NCBI GenBank assembly: GCA_934129945.1
Contig: CAKOXC010000008.1
Span: forward strand, 1 to 42,569
DNA length: 42,569 bases
Reading direction: 5' to 3'
Origin: an uncultured Bacilli bacterium
GTDB taxonomy: Bacteria > Bacillota_I > Bacilli_A > RF39 > UBA660
This document shows positions 8,372 through 16,040 of the stretch, piece by piece. The translations under genes and the position numbers were made by a program. The notes beneath the pieces are model-generated. The model was not told the DNA's origin, made no database searches, and saw nothing but the letters and a program-made list of their open reading frames with translations. Positions within the stretch are counted from its first letter, which is position 1; each line of letters starts with the position of its first letter.

Positions 8372-8400
8372 TTGACATAGAAAAATATTTGTGATATATT
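8372..8400 (+). promoter_or_regulatory. Consensus promoter of the Abi-adjacent RNA
   Basis: TTGACA (8372-8377) and TATATT (8395-8400) have an exact 17-bp spacer and start 2 nt after the abi stop codon. No ORF follows, so it should drive a non-coding transcript. Confidence 0.8.
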
Positions 8401-8406
8401 ATCTAT

Positions 8407-8469
8407 GCAAGGAAAAAATGTTAAATCATTTTTGTAAGGGGTCTATTTTAGGATAGAGCCCTATTTTTC
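8407..8469 (+). ncRNA. Short RNA adjacent to the Abi_2/HEPN gene
   Basis: The predicted transcript is ~62 nt. It has a first hairpin AAAAATG/CATTTTT around TTAAAT (8414-8433). A second hairpin pairs AGGGGTCTAT with ATAGAGCCCT (8437-8462, one G-G mismatch) and runs into ATTTTT as a terminator. No start codon with an SD is present. By position and promoter strength it is a candidate RNA antitoxin or guide-like partner of the HEPN protein (inference). Confidence 0.6.
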
Positions 8470-8544
8470 TGCAAAAAAATTTAAAGAAATAATATTAAGT
8501 CAATTCGTTGAAAAAATATCAAAGCATTCCGAACTAAACTGTGA

Positions 8545-8570
8545 CACAAGCCGCAATTAAAGCAAAAAAT
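8545..8570 (+). repeat. Direct repeat, right copy (ppdK 3' end relic)
   Basis: Identical to 7205-7230. Flanking bases differ on both sides, so the identity stops sharply. Confidence 0.95.
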
Positions 8571-8587
8571 AACTAATAATTTAAATT

Positions 8588-8618
8588 AAACTAAGGTACA
8601 ACATGTACCTTAGTTTTT
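8588..8618 (+). terminator. Terminator, probably the ancestral ppdK terminator
   Basis: AAACTAAGGTAC and GTACCTTAGTTT pair and are followed by TTT. It lies 17 nt after the right repeat copy, where the ppdK terminator would be before the insertion. Confidence 0.85.
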
Positions 8619-8673
8619 TATAACGTAAGAAAACATATAAGATAAACAGATAAGAATTTAAAATAAATGAATA

Positions 8674-8703
8674 TTGAAATATATTAGGATTATCATGTAT
8701 AAT
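8674..8703 (+). promoter_or_regulatory. Promoter of the Cys-rich protein gene
   Basis: TTGAAA and TATAAT are separated by 18 bp, upstream of ATG 8726. Confidence 0.6.
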
Positions 8704-8725
8704 AATTTATTAGTTAGGTGATGTT

Positions 8726-9670
8726 ATGGAAAAACAAATAAAAAATAAGAATAATATTTTTAGAATTTTAACAGAGGAAGGATATTGCTCAGATAATGTT
8801 CATATTACTAAAGCAATTTTTAATGGTAAAGAATTAGAAAAAACTATAACATTCTCTATTTGGGATGACATGTTATTTAGTGCTGATATTATAAGTGCTG
8901 AATTATATTCGAGTTTGACAGAATTATCATTTGAAATAGATATAGATGATCAAATATATTTTTCATTAAATAGAATGTTAGGGGTAAATAATATTTTTAT
9001 TATAGACGATGACAACACAAGAAAAATATTACAAAATTATTTAGTATTTAAAAGAGATAATGATAAAATTATAATTACATTTTATGATAAAGATATAGAT
9101 AAACCTTTATTTGAAAGATTTAAGATTTTTATAAAGAATGTTTCACCTGATTTGAGAAGTAAGATTAAAGATTATAATGTTAAATATAGATTATTAAAAT
9201 TTTTTAGAGAAGCTACAGAAATATTAATCAATGAAAATCATCAATATACATTGGATGAATGCTTTGAATTATTAAAAAAACAGGGTATGTGTGACGGAGA
9301 GAATCCATTCATATCAAAAACAAATAAATATTTTAAAAACTCATGTGAGAGTTGTTATAATTGTGTAGCTGATTGCAATAAAGAAAAAAAGATTGATTAT
9401 TGGTGTGAAAGCTATATACCGTTGTCAAATAAAAAAGCCAATGAAAGTTGTGAAACATGTGAATATTCGTTGTCACAAGAACTTATCGATTCAATTATTT
9501 CTGAAAATTCAGAGTATAAAGATTTAACTTATGAAGAAATATATGAAAAAATTGGATACTGTGAATTAATTGATTCCATAGAAATTCCTAGAAAATTAGG
9601 ATATTGGTGTCCTGCTTATCTTAAAAAAGATAGCGAAGAAACTGTTAAGAAATTAGTACCAAAAATTTAA
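8726..9670 (+). CDS. Cysteine-rich protein of unknown function
   Basis: This 314-residue protein was not recognised. The N-terminal ~200 residues are mixed alpha/beta and acidic. The C-terminal ~110 residues hold two similar Cys clusters: CESCYNCVADC followed by YWCESYIPL, then CETCEYSL followed by GYCELI and YWCPAYLKK. The repeat of CxxC plus a later C and WC-x-(S/A)-Y suggests two zinc-ribbon-like or Fe-S modules. The start is ATG with TAGGTGATGTT upstream. It has its own promoter. The C-terminal tail KKLVPKI resembles the tail of the 33273 protein. It sits between an Abi_2 cassette and two small genes, so a defence role is possible but unsupported. Confidence 0.75.
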   Translation: MEKQIKNKNNIFRILTEEGYCSDNVHITKAIFNGKELEKTITFSIWDDMLFSADIISAELYSSLTELSFEIDIDDQIYFSLNRMLGVNNIFIIDDDNTRKILQNYLVFKRDNDKIIITFYDKDIDKPLFERFKIFIKNVSPDLRSKIKDYNVKYRLLKFFREATEILINENHQYTLDECFELLKKQGMCDGENPFISKTNKYFKNSCESCYNCVADCNKEKKIDYWCESYIPLSNKKANESCETCEYSLSQELIDSIISENSEYKDLTYEEIYEKIGYCELIDSIEIPRKLGYWCPAYLKKDSEETVKKLVPKI

Positions 9671-9690
9671 TTATTATATAAAATTTTATA

Positions 9691-9719
9691 TTGACAAAAA
9701 TGAAAAAATATTATATATT
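9691..9719 (+). promoter_or_regulatory. Consensus sigma-A promoter
   Basis: TTGACA (9691-9696) and TATATT (9714-9719) with an exact 17-bp spacer, 28 nt before ATG 9747. Confidence 0.8.
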
Positions 9720-9746
9720 ATCTCCCACAAAGGGGGATATTTTGAT

Positions 9747-10082
9747 ATGAATGAAGAACAAAAAAGATTTAAAATTTTAAAAAAGGAAAGCTATGAGCAA
9801 CAGATATCTGAAAAAGAGAAACAAATTACTATTTCAACTTTTGATGCTGGAAAATGGGCTGCTGGGGCTGTTGTAGCACTTGCAAATGCAGATCCTAATG
9901 GTTATTACATTTCAATGTTAGGTCTTATGGTATCAGGCGCGATCTTTGCTGTACTTTCAATTAAACATATGCGTATACTGATTGAATCAATTTGTGAGAA
10001 AACAATGTTGCAAGGTAAGGTTGAAGATATAGTTAATGAACTAGAAATGCTTGAAATAGAAGAAAAAGGTAGAAGAAAATGA
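9747..10082 (+). CDS. Small membrane protein of unknown function
   Basis: This is a 111-residue protein. It has a charged N-terminal helix (residues 1-30), then a short hydrophobic stretch WAAGAVVALANA, a polar turn DPNGYY, a second hydrophobic segment SMLGLMVSGAIFAVLSI (about 55-73), and a charged C-terminal helix. That predicts one or two membrane passes with cytoplasmic ends. No family was recognised. A strong promoter and AAAGGGGGATA ribosome site precede it, and it overlaps the next gene by 4 nt (ATGA), so the two are co-translated. Confidence 0.7.
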   Translation: MNEEQKRFKILKKESYEQQISEKEKQITISTFDAGKWAAGAVVALANADPNGYYISMLGLMVSGAIFAVLSIKHMRILIESICEKTMLQGKVEDIVNELEMLEIEEKGRRK

Positions 10083-10315
10083 TAATTAAAATTAAAGATA
10101 TTTTAACTTTAGATGATAATAATGAATATGTAGTAATTAGTAAAATAAATCATGAAAATAAAAATTATTATTATTTATTAGACAGAAATAACTTGAAAAA
10201 TGTAAAATTTTGTTATGAAGATAATGAAGAACTTGTTGAAATCAACGATAAAGAATTAATTACAAAATTATTGCCGTTATTTGTTAAAATTGCTCAAAAA
10301 GAAATTAATAATTAG
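10079..10315 (+). CDS. Small protein, possibly DUF1292-like
   Basis: This is a 78-residue protein. The pattern ILTLDDNNEYVVISKI, then NYYYLLDRNN, then LVEINDKELITKLLPLF resembles small Firmicutes DUF1292-type proteins, but I could not confirm the family. No membrane segment is seen. Its start overlaps the stop of the preceding gene (ATGA). A terminator follows within a few bases. Confidence 0.65.
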   Translation: MIIKIKDILTLDDNNEYVVISKINHENKNYYYLLDRNNLKNVKFCYEDNEELVEINDKELITKLLPLFVKIAQKEINN

Positions 10316-10317
10316 AT

Positions 10318-10346
10318 CAAACTAAGGTAGCAATATCTTAGTTTTT
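10318..10346 (+). terminator. Terminator of the 9747-10315 operon
   Basis: AACTAAG pairs with CTTAGTT across a short loop and is followed by T residues. The stem resembles the terminator at 8588-8618. Confidence 0.7.
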
Positions 10347-10644
10347 ACTTGTTTAAAAATATCTAATTTGCTAAACTTATATAGTTTCCATATTATTAAT
10401 TAGCATTATAACTATTTTTATAGTTGATATAATAATTCTATATAAAATATTTAATTTATAAATAAAATTAAAAAAGCACAAATTTACCTAAATCTGAATA
10501 GTTTCAGGTTCAAATTTTGAAAATTTGTATACAAAAATAAAAAAATTAGAATATGTATATTAACAAAAATTAAAAAATTGTCATTTGCATATTCTTTTTT
10601 AATATGTTAAATTGATAATCAGAGAGGAAAATCATGGTGATTTT
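10347..10644. other. AT-rich intergenic region upstream of the ABC transporter
   Basis: No ORF is supported. It holds an inverted repeat CAAATTT/AAATTTG with a 3-nt spacer (10511-10527) and, just before it, CTGAA/TTCAG. Either could be an operator for the transporter. No clear -35/-10 pair was found; TTGCAT at 10585 is the best candidate -35. Confidence 0.4.
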
Positions 10645-12924
10645 ATGTTAAAAATTAAAAATATTAGTAAGAGTTATAAAACTGGTGATTTTGTACAAAA
10701 TGCCTTAAAAAATATTAATTTAGAATTTAGAGAAAGTGAATTTGTTGCAATTTTAGGGCCAAGTGGAAGTGGTAAAACTACATTATTAAATATAATTGGT
10801 GGTCTTGATAAATATGATGATGGAGATTTAATTATTAATAACAAATCAACTAAAAAATATAAAAATAAAGATTGGGATGCTTATAGAAATAATTGTATTG
10901 GATTTATTTTTCAAAATTATAATCTTATAAGTCATATAAATATTTTACAAAATGTTGAAATGGGTCTAACTTTAAGTGGGGTAAAAAGTAAGAAAAGACG
11001 TAAGAAAGCTTTAGAATTACTTGAAAAAGTCAGTTTAAAAGATCATATCCATAAAAAACCTAACCAATTATCTGGCGGTCAAATGCAAAGAGTAGCGATT
11101 GCAAGAGCCCTTGCAAATGATCCCAAAATAATACTTGCTGACGAACCCACTGGGGCTCTTGATAGTAAGACTAGTGTTCAGATTATGGAATTAATAAAAG
11201 AAATAGCTAAAGATAAACTAGTAATAATGGTTACTCATAATCCAGAACTAGCTAAAGAGTATGCAACAAGAATAATTGAATTTAAAGATGGAAATTTAAT
11301 AAGTGATTCAAATCCTATTAAAGATAGTGAAAAAAATAACGACATTTTAAATATTAAAAAAACAAAAATGAAATTTAAAACAGCATTGAATTTATCTTTT
11401 AATAATATAAAAACAAAAAAAGGTAGAACCATTTTAACTGCTTTTGCATCTTCAATTGGAATTATTGGTATAGCATTAGTACTAGCTTTATCTAATGGCT
11501 TTCAAAATAAAATTGATGAATTTGAAAAAAACACTTTATCACAAATGCCAATTAATATAAATAAAGAAGTATCTATTTCAAATCCAAGTGATAACAATAA
11601 TGATATTCCTATTAACACTAAAAAATATAGTGATGAGAAAAATGTCTATCCACTTGTAACAAATGGTAATTTAGTACATGAAAATAAAATTACAGAAGAT
11701 TATATTAATTATATAAAAAATATAGATAATAATTTAATCGGTGGTCTTGTTTATAATAGAACAACAAACTTAAATATTTTATATAAAAATAATGACAAAA
11801 TAGCTATTTTCCCATCAGAATTATTATTCCCGTTACCAGAAAATACATCTGGAGAAGAAGATAATATAATAACTGATAATTTTGAAGTAATTGCAGGAAA
11901 AATGAGTAAAGAATATAATGAATTAATTTTACTTGTTGATGCAAATAATAATTTGAATCTAGAAACTCTTAAAGCATTAGGATATACAGAAAAAGAAAAA
12001 GTATCATTTAATGATATTCTAAATAAAGAATTTAAAGTAATTTTAAATAATGATTATTATATAAATACTAATGGTAATTATATGAAAAATAATGACTTAG
12101 AAAAGTTATATAAAAATGATAATAATATTACTTTAAAAATAACTGGAATAATTCGTGGCAAAGAAGATAATGACTTTGGTGAATTAAGTGGAACAGGACT
12201 TATATATAAAGAAAAATTAATGACTACTATAATGACTAATAATGATAATTCAGATATAGTTAAAAAACAAAAAAGTATAGATTATAGTTTAATTAATGGT
12301 GAGATATTTAATGAAACTAATTCTATAAATGATACTTTGGCATTATTAGGTGCTTCTTCAAATCCTTATGCTATTTCTATATATCCCAAAGATTTTAATG
12401 CCAAGGATAAAATTTTGAAATACTTGGAAAATTATAATAAAGATAAAAAAGAAGAAGATAAAATCTTATTTACTGATTATGCTGAAATGATATCATCATT
12501 ATCAGGTGGTATTATGAATGGAATAACTATTGTATTAGTAGCATTTTCAGCTGTAAGTTTAATAGTATCATCAATAATGATTGGAATAATTATTTATATA
12601 AGTGTTTTAGAAAGAACTAAAGAAATTGGTATTTTAAAAGCTCTTGGAGCTAGAAAGAAAGATATTACGCGTGTATTTAACGCTGAAACATTTATTATTG
12701 GCTGTACTTCTGGAATTATGGGTATATTAATAACAGAACTTTTATGCATTCCAATAAATATTATAATTAAAAATTTAACTAAATTGGATAAAGTTGCATC
12801 TTTAAACCCAATTCATGCGATAATTTTAATATTAATTTCAATTACACTAACTTTAATAGGTGGATATATTCCAGCTAAAATAGCTAGTAAAAAAGAAGCA
12901 GTTGAGGCACTTAGAACAGAGTAG
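10645..12924 (+). CDS. ABC transporter, fused ATPase and FtsX/MacB-type permease
   Basis: This is a 759-residue protein. The N-terminal ATPase (about 1-230) has Walker A GPSGSGKTT (from residue 38), Q-loop FIFQNYN, signature LSGGQMQRVAIARAL, Walker B IILADEPTGALD and H-loop VTHNPE. After a linker there is one membrane helix (near GRTILTAFASSIGIIGIAL), a ~330-residue extracytoplasmic domain, then three helices ending IPAKIASKKEAVEALRTE, the FtsX-domain layout. Members act as mechanotransmission exporters or sensors for antimicrobial peptides or lipoproteins. The substrate is unknown. ATG 10645 with GGTGATTTT upstream fits better than the upstream TTG. Confidence 0.93.
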   Translation: MLKIKNISKSYKTGDFVQNALKNINLEFRESEFVAILGPSGSGKTTLLNIIGGLDKYDDGDLIINNKSTKKYKNKDWDAYRNNCIGFIFQNYNLISHINILQNVEMGLTLSGVKSKKRRKKALELLEKVSLKDHIHKKPNQLSGGQMQRVAIARALANDPKIILADEPTGALDSKTSVQIMELIKEIAKDKLVIMVTHNPELAKEYATRIIEFKDGNLISDSNPIKDSEKNNDILNIKKTKMKFKTALNLSFNNIKTKKGRTILTAFASSIGIIGIALVLALSNGFQNKIDEFEKNTLSQMPININKEVSISNPSDNNNDIPINTKKYSDEKNVYPLVTNGNLVHENKITEDYINYIKNIDNNLIGGLVYNRTTNLNILYKNNDKIAIFPSELLFPLPENTSGEEDNIITDNFEVIAGKMSKEYNELILLVDANNNLNLETLKALGYTEKEKVSFNDILNKEFKVILNNDYYINTNGNYMKNNDLEKLYKNDNNITLKITGIIRGKEDNDFGELSGTGLIYKEKLMTTIMTNNDNSDIVKKQKSIDYSLINGEIFNETNSINDTLALLGASSNPYAISIYPKDFNAKDKILKYLENYNKDKKEEDKILFTDYAEMISSLSGGIMNGITIVLVAFSAVSLIVSSIMIGIIIYISVLERTKEIGILKALGARKKDITRVFNAETFIIGCTSGIMGILITELLCIPINIIIKNLTKLDKVASLNPIHAIILILISITLTLIGGYIPAKIASKKEAVEALRTE

Positions 12925-12969
12925 AAAAATAATTAAAAGTATAGTATAATTATTAGCGGAGGAATAATA

Positions 12970-14118
12970 ATGAGTGAAGTAGTTATTCAAAAAAAAGATG
13001 ATATAGTAATGAGATTAATTCATTATTTTATAACTGAAAAAAATTATACTCCGATTGTTGTACGAGGAGTTAAAGATGAAGTTTGGCTAGAAAATGATGA
13101 AGGACCTTATAGAATAATAAGAATTAATTCAAATTATATTCATAATGAAGAGCAATACAAAATGGACGTGTTTAAAATTAAAAGCGTTATGAAACAAATC
13201 AAGAAAAAAACTTTGGCTTTAAAAATGAATGCTTTAAATATTTTCTTAGATGTAAATGATGATATTAAAATTAAAGATGAAAAAAATATAGATTCTGTTG
13301 TATTAAAAGATATAGAAGATGTTAATAAAAAAGAGATTACTGAAGTATTTCCTGATATCAATGATAAAATAATAAAAGGCGAAGAAGGATTAAATCTTAT
13401 TATTAATGTAACTAATGATATAAATGAAAAGACAGAAAAAAGTAATAAAATATATGAAGATACTTTTAAGCCCAAAAAGGTATATATTACAAATCTATTG
13501 ATTTCAATTTGTGTATTTATATTTGCTTTAATGGTAGTAAAAGGTGCAAACCCTTTAGGAATTAATGGTTTATTATTATATCTTTTTGGTGCAAATGTTA
13601 AAGAGGCTGTAGTAGGTGGAGAAATCTTTCGTTTAATTACATCAACATTTTTACATGCATCTTTATTACATTTATTATTTAATATGTACGCTTTATATAT
13701 TATAGGTAATCAATTAGAAAGCTACATTGGTAAAATTAAATTTTTAATAGTTTATTTAGTTAGTGCAATTAGTGGAAGTCTTATGTCATGTATATTTACA
13801 ACTGGTATATCAGTAGGTGCATCAGGAGCAATTTTTGGCCTTTTAGGAAGTTTACTTTATTTTGGATATCACTATCGACTTTATCTTGGTAGTGTCTTAA
13901 AAAGCCAAATAATACCTTTAATTTTGATTAATCTTATATTTGGATTTATGGATCCAAGAATTGATAATGCTTGTCACATTGGAGGACTTATTGGAGGATA
14001 CTTAACAACAATGGCTCTTGGTATAAAAGGCAAAAGTAGTAAATCTGATAGAATAAATGGTATAATAGTTTTAGCAATATATTTTACTTTTATGATTTAT
14101 ATAGTATTTTTTAGATAG
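12970..14118 (+). CDS. Rhomboid family intramembrane serine protease
   Basis: This is a 382-residue protein. The N-terminal ~170 residues are a soluble charged domain of unrecognised type (YTPIVVRGVKDEVWLENDEGP). From about residue 172 six or more hydrophobic segments follow. Rhomboid motifs: FRLITSTFLHASLLHLLFNM, then GASGAIFGL with catalytic Ser285, then NACHIGGLIGG with catalytic His336. It cleaves membrane-protein substrates within the bilayer. The start is ATG with GCGGAGGAATAAT upstream. It closely follows the ABC transporter, and its own -10 (TATAAT 12945-12950) may exist. Confidence 0.93.
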   Translation: MSEVVIQKKDDIVMRLIHYFITEKNYTPIVVRGVKDEVWLENDEGPYRIIRINSNYIHNEEQYKMDVFKIKSVMKQIKKKTLALKMNALNIFLDVNDDIKIKDEKNIDSVVLKDIEDVNKKEITEVFPDINDKIIKGEEGLNLIINVTNDINEKTEKSNKIYEDTFKPKKVYITNLLISICVFIFALMVVKGANPLGINGLLLYLFGANVKEAVVGGEIFRLITSTFLHASLLHLLFNMYALYIIGNQLESYIGKIKFLIVYLVSAISGSLMSCIFTTGISVGASGAIFGLLGSLLYFGYHYRLYLGSVLKSQIIPLILINLIFGFMDPRIDNACHIGGLIGGYLTTMALGIKGKSSKSDRINGIIVLAIYFTFMIYIVFFR

Positions 14119-14140
14119 AAGTTTAAAACTTCTTTTTCTT
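14117..14140 (+). terminator. Terminator after the rhomboid gene
   Basis: AGAAGTTT/AAACTTCT stem followed by TTTTC TTTT, overlapping the stop codon. Confidence 0.75.
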
Positions 14141-14191
14141 TTAAAAATAAAAAAAATAGTGTATACTATTTATAGAATAGTGAGTGATATT

Positions 14192-14587
14192 ATGTTGGCA
14201 TCAAGTCAAAGTATTAAAATAAATTTATATGAGAAAGATACTTTAATTGGAAAGCTGAAATTAAGTAAGTTTATTAAAGATATCAAGCTATATAAATTTC
14301 CATTTGTAAAGACAAGTGCAAAAGTATTAGTAAAAGTTGGTACAGGTGATTATAATGATTTTGATAGTTTTATAATATCTTCTTTGAATGATTATTATAA
14401 TAAACTAAGTAATCCAACTGATTTAGATACTAAGGAAAATATGCTTGAAAAATATAAGCAATTATATTCATTATGGTCTGAAATATGTAGTGCAAAAGAA
14501 AATAATGAAGTTGTAAAATTAAATCAACTTTATAATAAAATTAGTTATGGCCTTTATTTATTAGGGTATAACGATAAGCAATTATGA
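14192..14587 (+). CDS. Protein of unknown function
   Basis: This is a 131-residue protein, not recognised. The first half looks like beta strands (IKINLYEKDTLIGKLKL), and the second half is helical (YYNKLSNPTDLDTKENMLEKY). It is soluble, with no Cys motif. An earlier GTG in frame falls on a TATACT-like -10 (14161), so the ATG at 14192 with GAGTGATATT upstream is preferred. It ends 7 nt before the HD-GYP-like gene and is probably co-transcribed with it. Confidence 0.65.
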   Translation: MLASSQSIKINLYEKDTLIGKLKLSKFIKDIKLYKFPFVKTSAKVLVKVGTGDYNDFDSFIISSLNDYYNKLSNPTDLDTKENMLEKYKQLYSLWSEICSAKENNEVVKLNQLYNKISYGLYLLGYNDKQL

Positions 14588-14594
14588 GGTATAT

Positions 14595-15701
14595 ATGAAA
14601 ATAAATATTGATGTTGTAAAACCTGGAATGGTTGCTAAGCATGCAATCTATGAAAAAAATCAATCATATCCCTTAATAAATGAAAATAGTATTATTACGG
14701 AATTTGATTTAGCAAAATTAAAGAACAGAGGATTTAAAAGCATTCATGTTAAAACTAATGGTGAAATAGAAGAAAATTCATCATTTGTTTTGTATGATTA
14801 TTTAAGGGATGCTTATGAAAAATTAGACTATGTAAAAGTAGTAGAACTTTCTAAAGAGTTAGTTTCTAAAATGTTAAATAATCCATATCCTGTTTTAAAT
14901 TTAAATCATTACTTTGAAGTTAATGATGACGATTTTATGCATAAATTTAATATCTGTTTAATGAGTACTTTTATTGGCATTATTTATAACAAAGAACAGT
15001 TTTACAAAGAAAAAATAGTAAAACTCGATTATCTTGCAGCCGCTTCAATAATGCAAGACATTGGTAAAAAATATCAAAATGCTGAAATATTTAAAAATAT
15101 TTTTTCACCTAAATTAAATAGAGTTATGTTTCCAGGATATGATGAAAAAATGTTTTCGAATTATGACGAAAAATTATACCCATTATATTCATATGCAATG
15201 ATGAATAATGAGGCTGAGATTCCAGCAGCCTTAAAGAATATATTTTTATATTTGAATGAAAGAGAAGATGGCAGAGGAATATTTAAAATTCCAAAAGAAG
15301 TTATGAGTAATTCAAATAGAAAAGATATAATCTGTTCTAAAATTATAAACATTGCAAGACAATACGACTATTTATTAACTCAAGTTATAAAAAATGATAT
15401 AGATGTAGCAAATATTCCCATAATTATGAATCAAGCTGTTGTTTCTAATGGATTATCTGAAGAATTAGTAAATATGTTTTTAAATTACATTCCAATTTAT
15501 GCAAAAGGTACAAGAGTTTTATTGTCAAATTACCAAACTGGTTTTATCAAAAATATAAATCTTCAATTTATTGATAAACCAGTAGTTATTATAGAAAACA
15601 CTAATGAACTAGTAGATCTTTCTCAAAGAGAAGATATATTTATAAAAAAAATAATCGAATTAGAATTTATTGAAGCAAAAAGTAATAGTATAACGAAATA
15701 A
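14595..15701 (+). CDS. Degenerate HD-GYP domain protein
   Basis: This is a 368-residue protein. The order of conserved elements follows HD-GYP c-di-GMP phosphodiesterases: N-terminal ..VKPGMVAKHAIYE, a helical core with AASIMQDIGKKY where HDIGK is expected, LNEREDGRGIFKIP where HHExxDGxGYP is expected, and a C-terminal YAKGTRVLLSNYQTGFI. The metal-ligand histidines of both signatures are replaced (His to Gln in HD, His-His-Glu to Asn-Glu-Arg), so catalysis is unlikely. It may be a c-di-nucleotide receptor or structural relic (inference). The start is ATG with TGAGGTATAT upstream. Confidence 0.75.
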   Translation: MKINIDVVKPGMVAKHAIYEKNQSYPLINENSIITEFDLAKLKNRGFKSIHVKTNGEIEENSSFVLYDYLRDAYEKLDYVKVVELSKELVSKMLNNPYPVLNLNHYFEVNDDDFMHKFNICLMSTFIGIIYNKEQFYKEKIVKLDYLAAASIMQDIGKKYQNAEIFKNIFSPKLNRVMFPGYDEKMFSNYDEKLYPLYSYAMMNNEAEIPAALKNIFLYLNEREDGRGIFKIPKEVMSNSNRKDIICSKIINIARQYDYLLTQVIKNDIDVANIPIIMNQAVVSNGLSEELVNMFLNYIPIYAKGTRVLLSNYQTGFIKNINLQFIDKPVVIIENTNELVDLSQREDIFIKKIIELEFIEAKSNSITK

Positions 15702-15733
15702 TTTCATATTTTAATGTGAAATTATTTTTTTGT
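15698..15733 (+). terminator. Terminator after the HD-GYP-like gene
   Basis: AATAATTTCA pairs with TGAAATTATT (short loop) and is followed by TTTTTT. Confidence 0.8.
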
Positions 15734-15747
15734 GAAAATATTTCAAT

Positions 15748-15998
15748 AAAAAAATTGCTAGTATGTAGCAATTTAAGAAGCAGAAAAAGATGCTAATTAC
15801 TTTCTTATCTAATGACTAAAATTCAGGGGGTTTTGGTAAAACTATGAAATAAGGTAGTACATATGATTAAAAAAGATTTCTTTATCTTAATAATTATATT
15901 ATTATAATAAAAAGCATCAACTTACATATTGAATAAAGATATTTGTTATAATTTATGACAAATACTATGCCCCAAAAGACTTTTTGCTTCTTACATAT
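15748..15998 (-). ncRNA. Element copy 2: candidate structured RNA / inverted-repeat element
   Basis: TAAGAAGCAGAAAAAG (15774-) pairs with ACTTTTTGCTTCTTA (15979-15993) with one bulge, and GATGCT pairs with AGCATC inside. On the + strand it shares CTAAAATTCAGGGGGTTTT and GTAGTA..ATG with copy 3. On the minus strand it has TTGTAT-N17-TATTAT (16030 to 16002) just before the stem and a good terminator after it (AAATTGCTA/TAGCAATTT plus T run, 15773 to 15748), so a ~245-nt minus-strand RNA is likely. On the + strand it retains a 14-codon ORF (MIKKDFFILIIILL). Confidence 0.5.
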
Positions 15999-16040
15999 TA
16001 ATAATATCACAAAATTTACAAATATACAACTTTTTGAGTA

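Larger units (their letters stand above)
7231..8570 (+). mobile_element. Putative 1.34-kb genomic insert at the ppdK 3' end
   Basis: The segment is bounded by a 26-bp duplication of the ppdK C-terminal codons (QAAIKAKN). It contains a terminator, an Abi_2/HEPN gene and a promoted small RNA. A duplicated gene 3' end is the usual scar of site-specific integration, where the incoming DNA restores the gene end. No integrase or transposase is present, so this is either a minimal hitch-hiking defence cassette, a deletion remnant, or a duplication formed another way. The right copy reads in the same frame to a stop two codons later (KAKNN). Confidence 0.6.

Noticed and set aside
9720..9738. ATCTCCC/GGGGGAT hairpin that would hide the ribosome site of the 9747 gene
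   Set aside because: The 5' arm lies at or before the predicted transcription start (about 9726), so it is unlikely to be transcribed in full.
15665..15685. GAAGCAAAAAG in the HD-GYP-like gene as another copy of the element end
   Set aside because: It lies in frame within the coding end, lacks the GGGGGTTTT core, and has no paired partner at the right distance.
15781..15880. CRISPR repeat resemblance (GTTTTGG...AAAAC)
   Set aside because: There is no tandem array, no spacers and no cas gene in the window.
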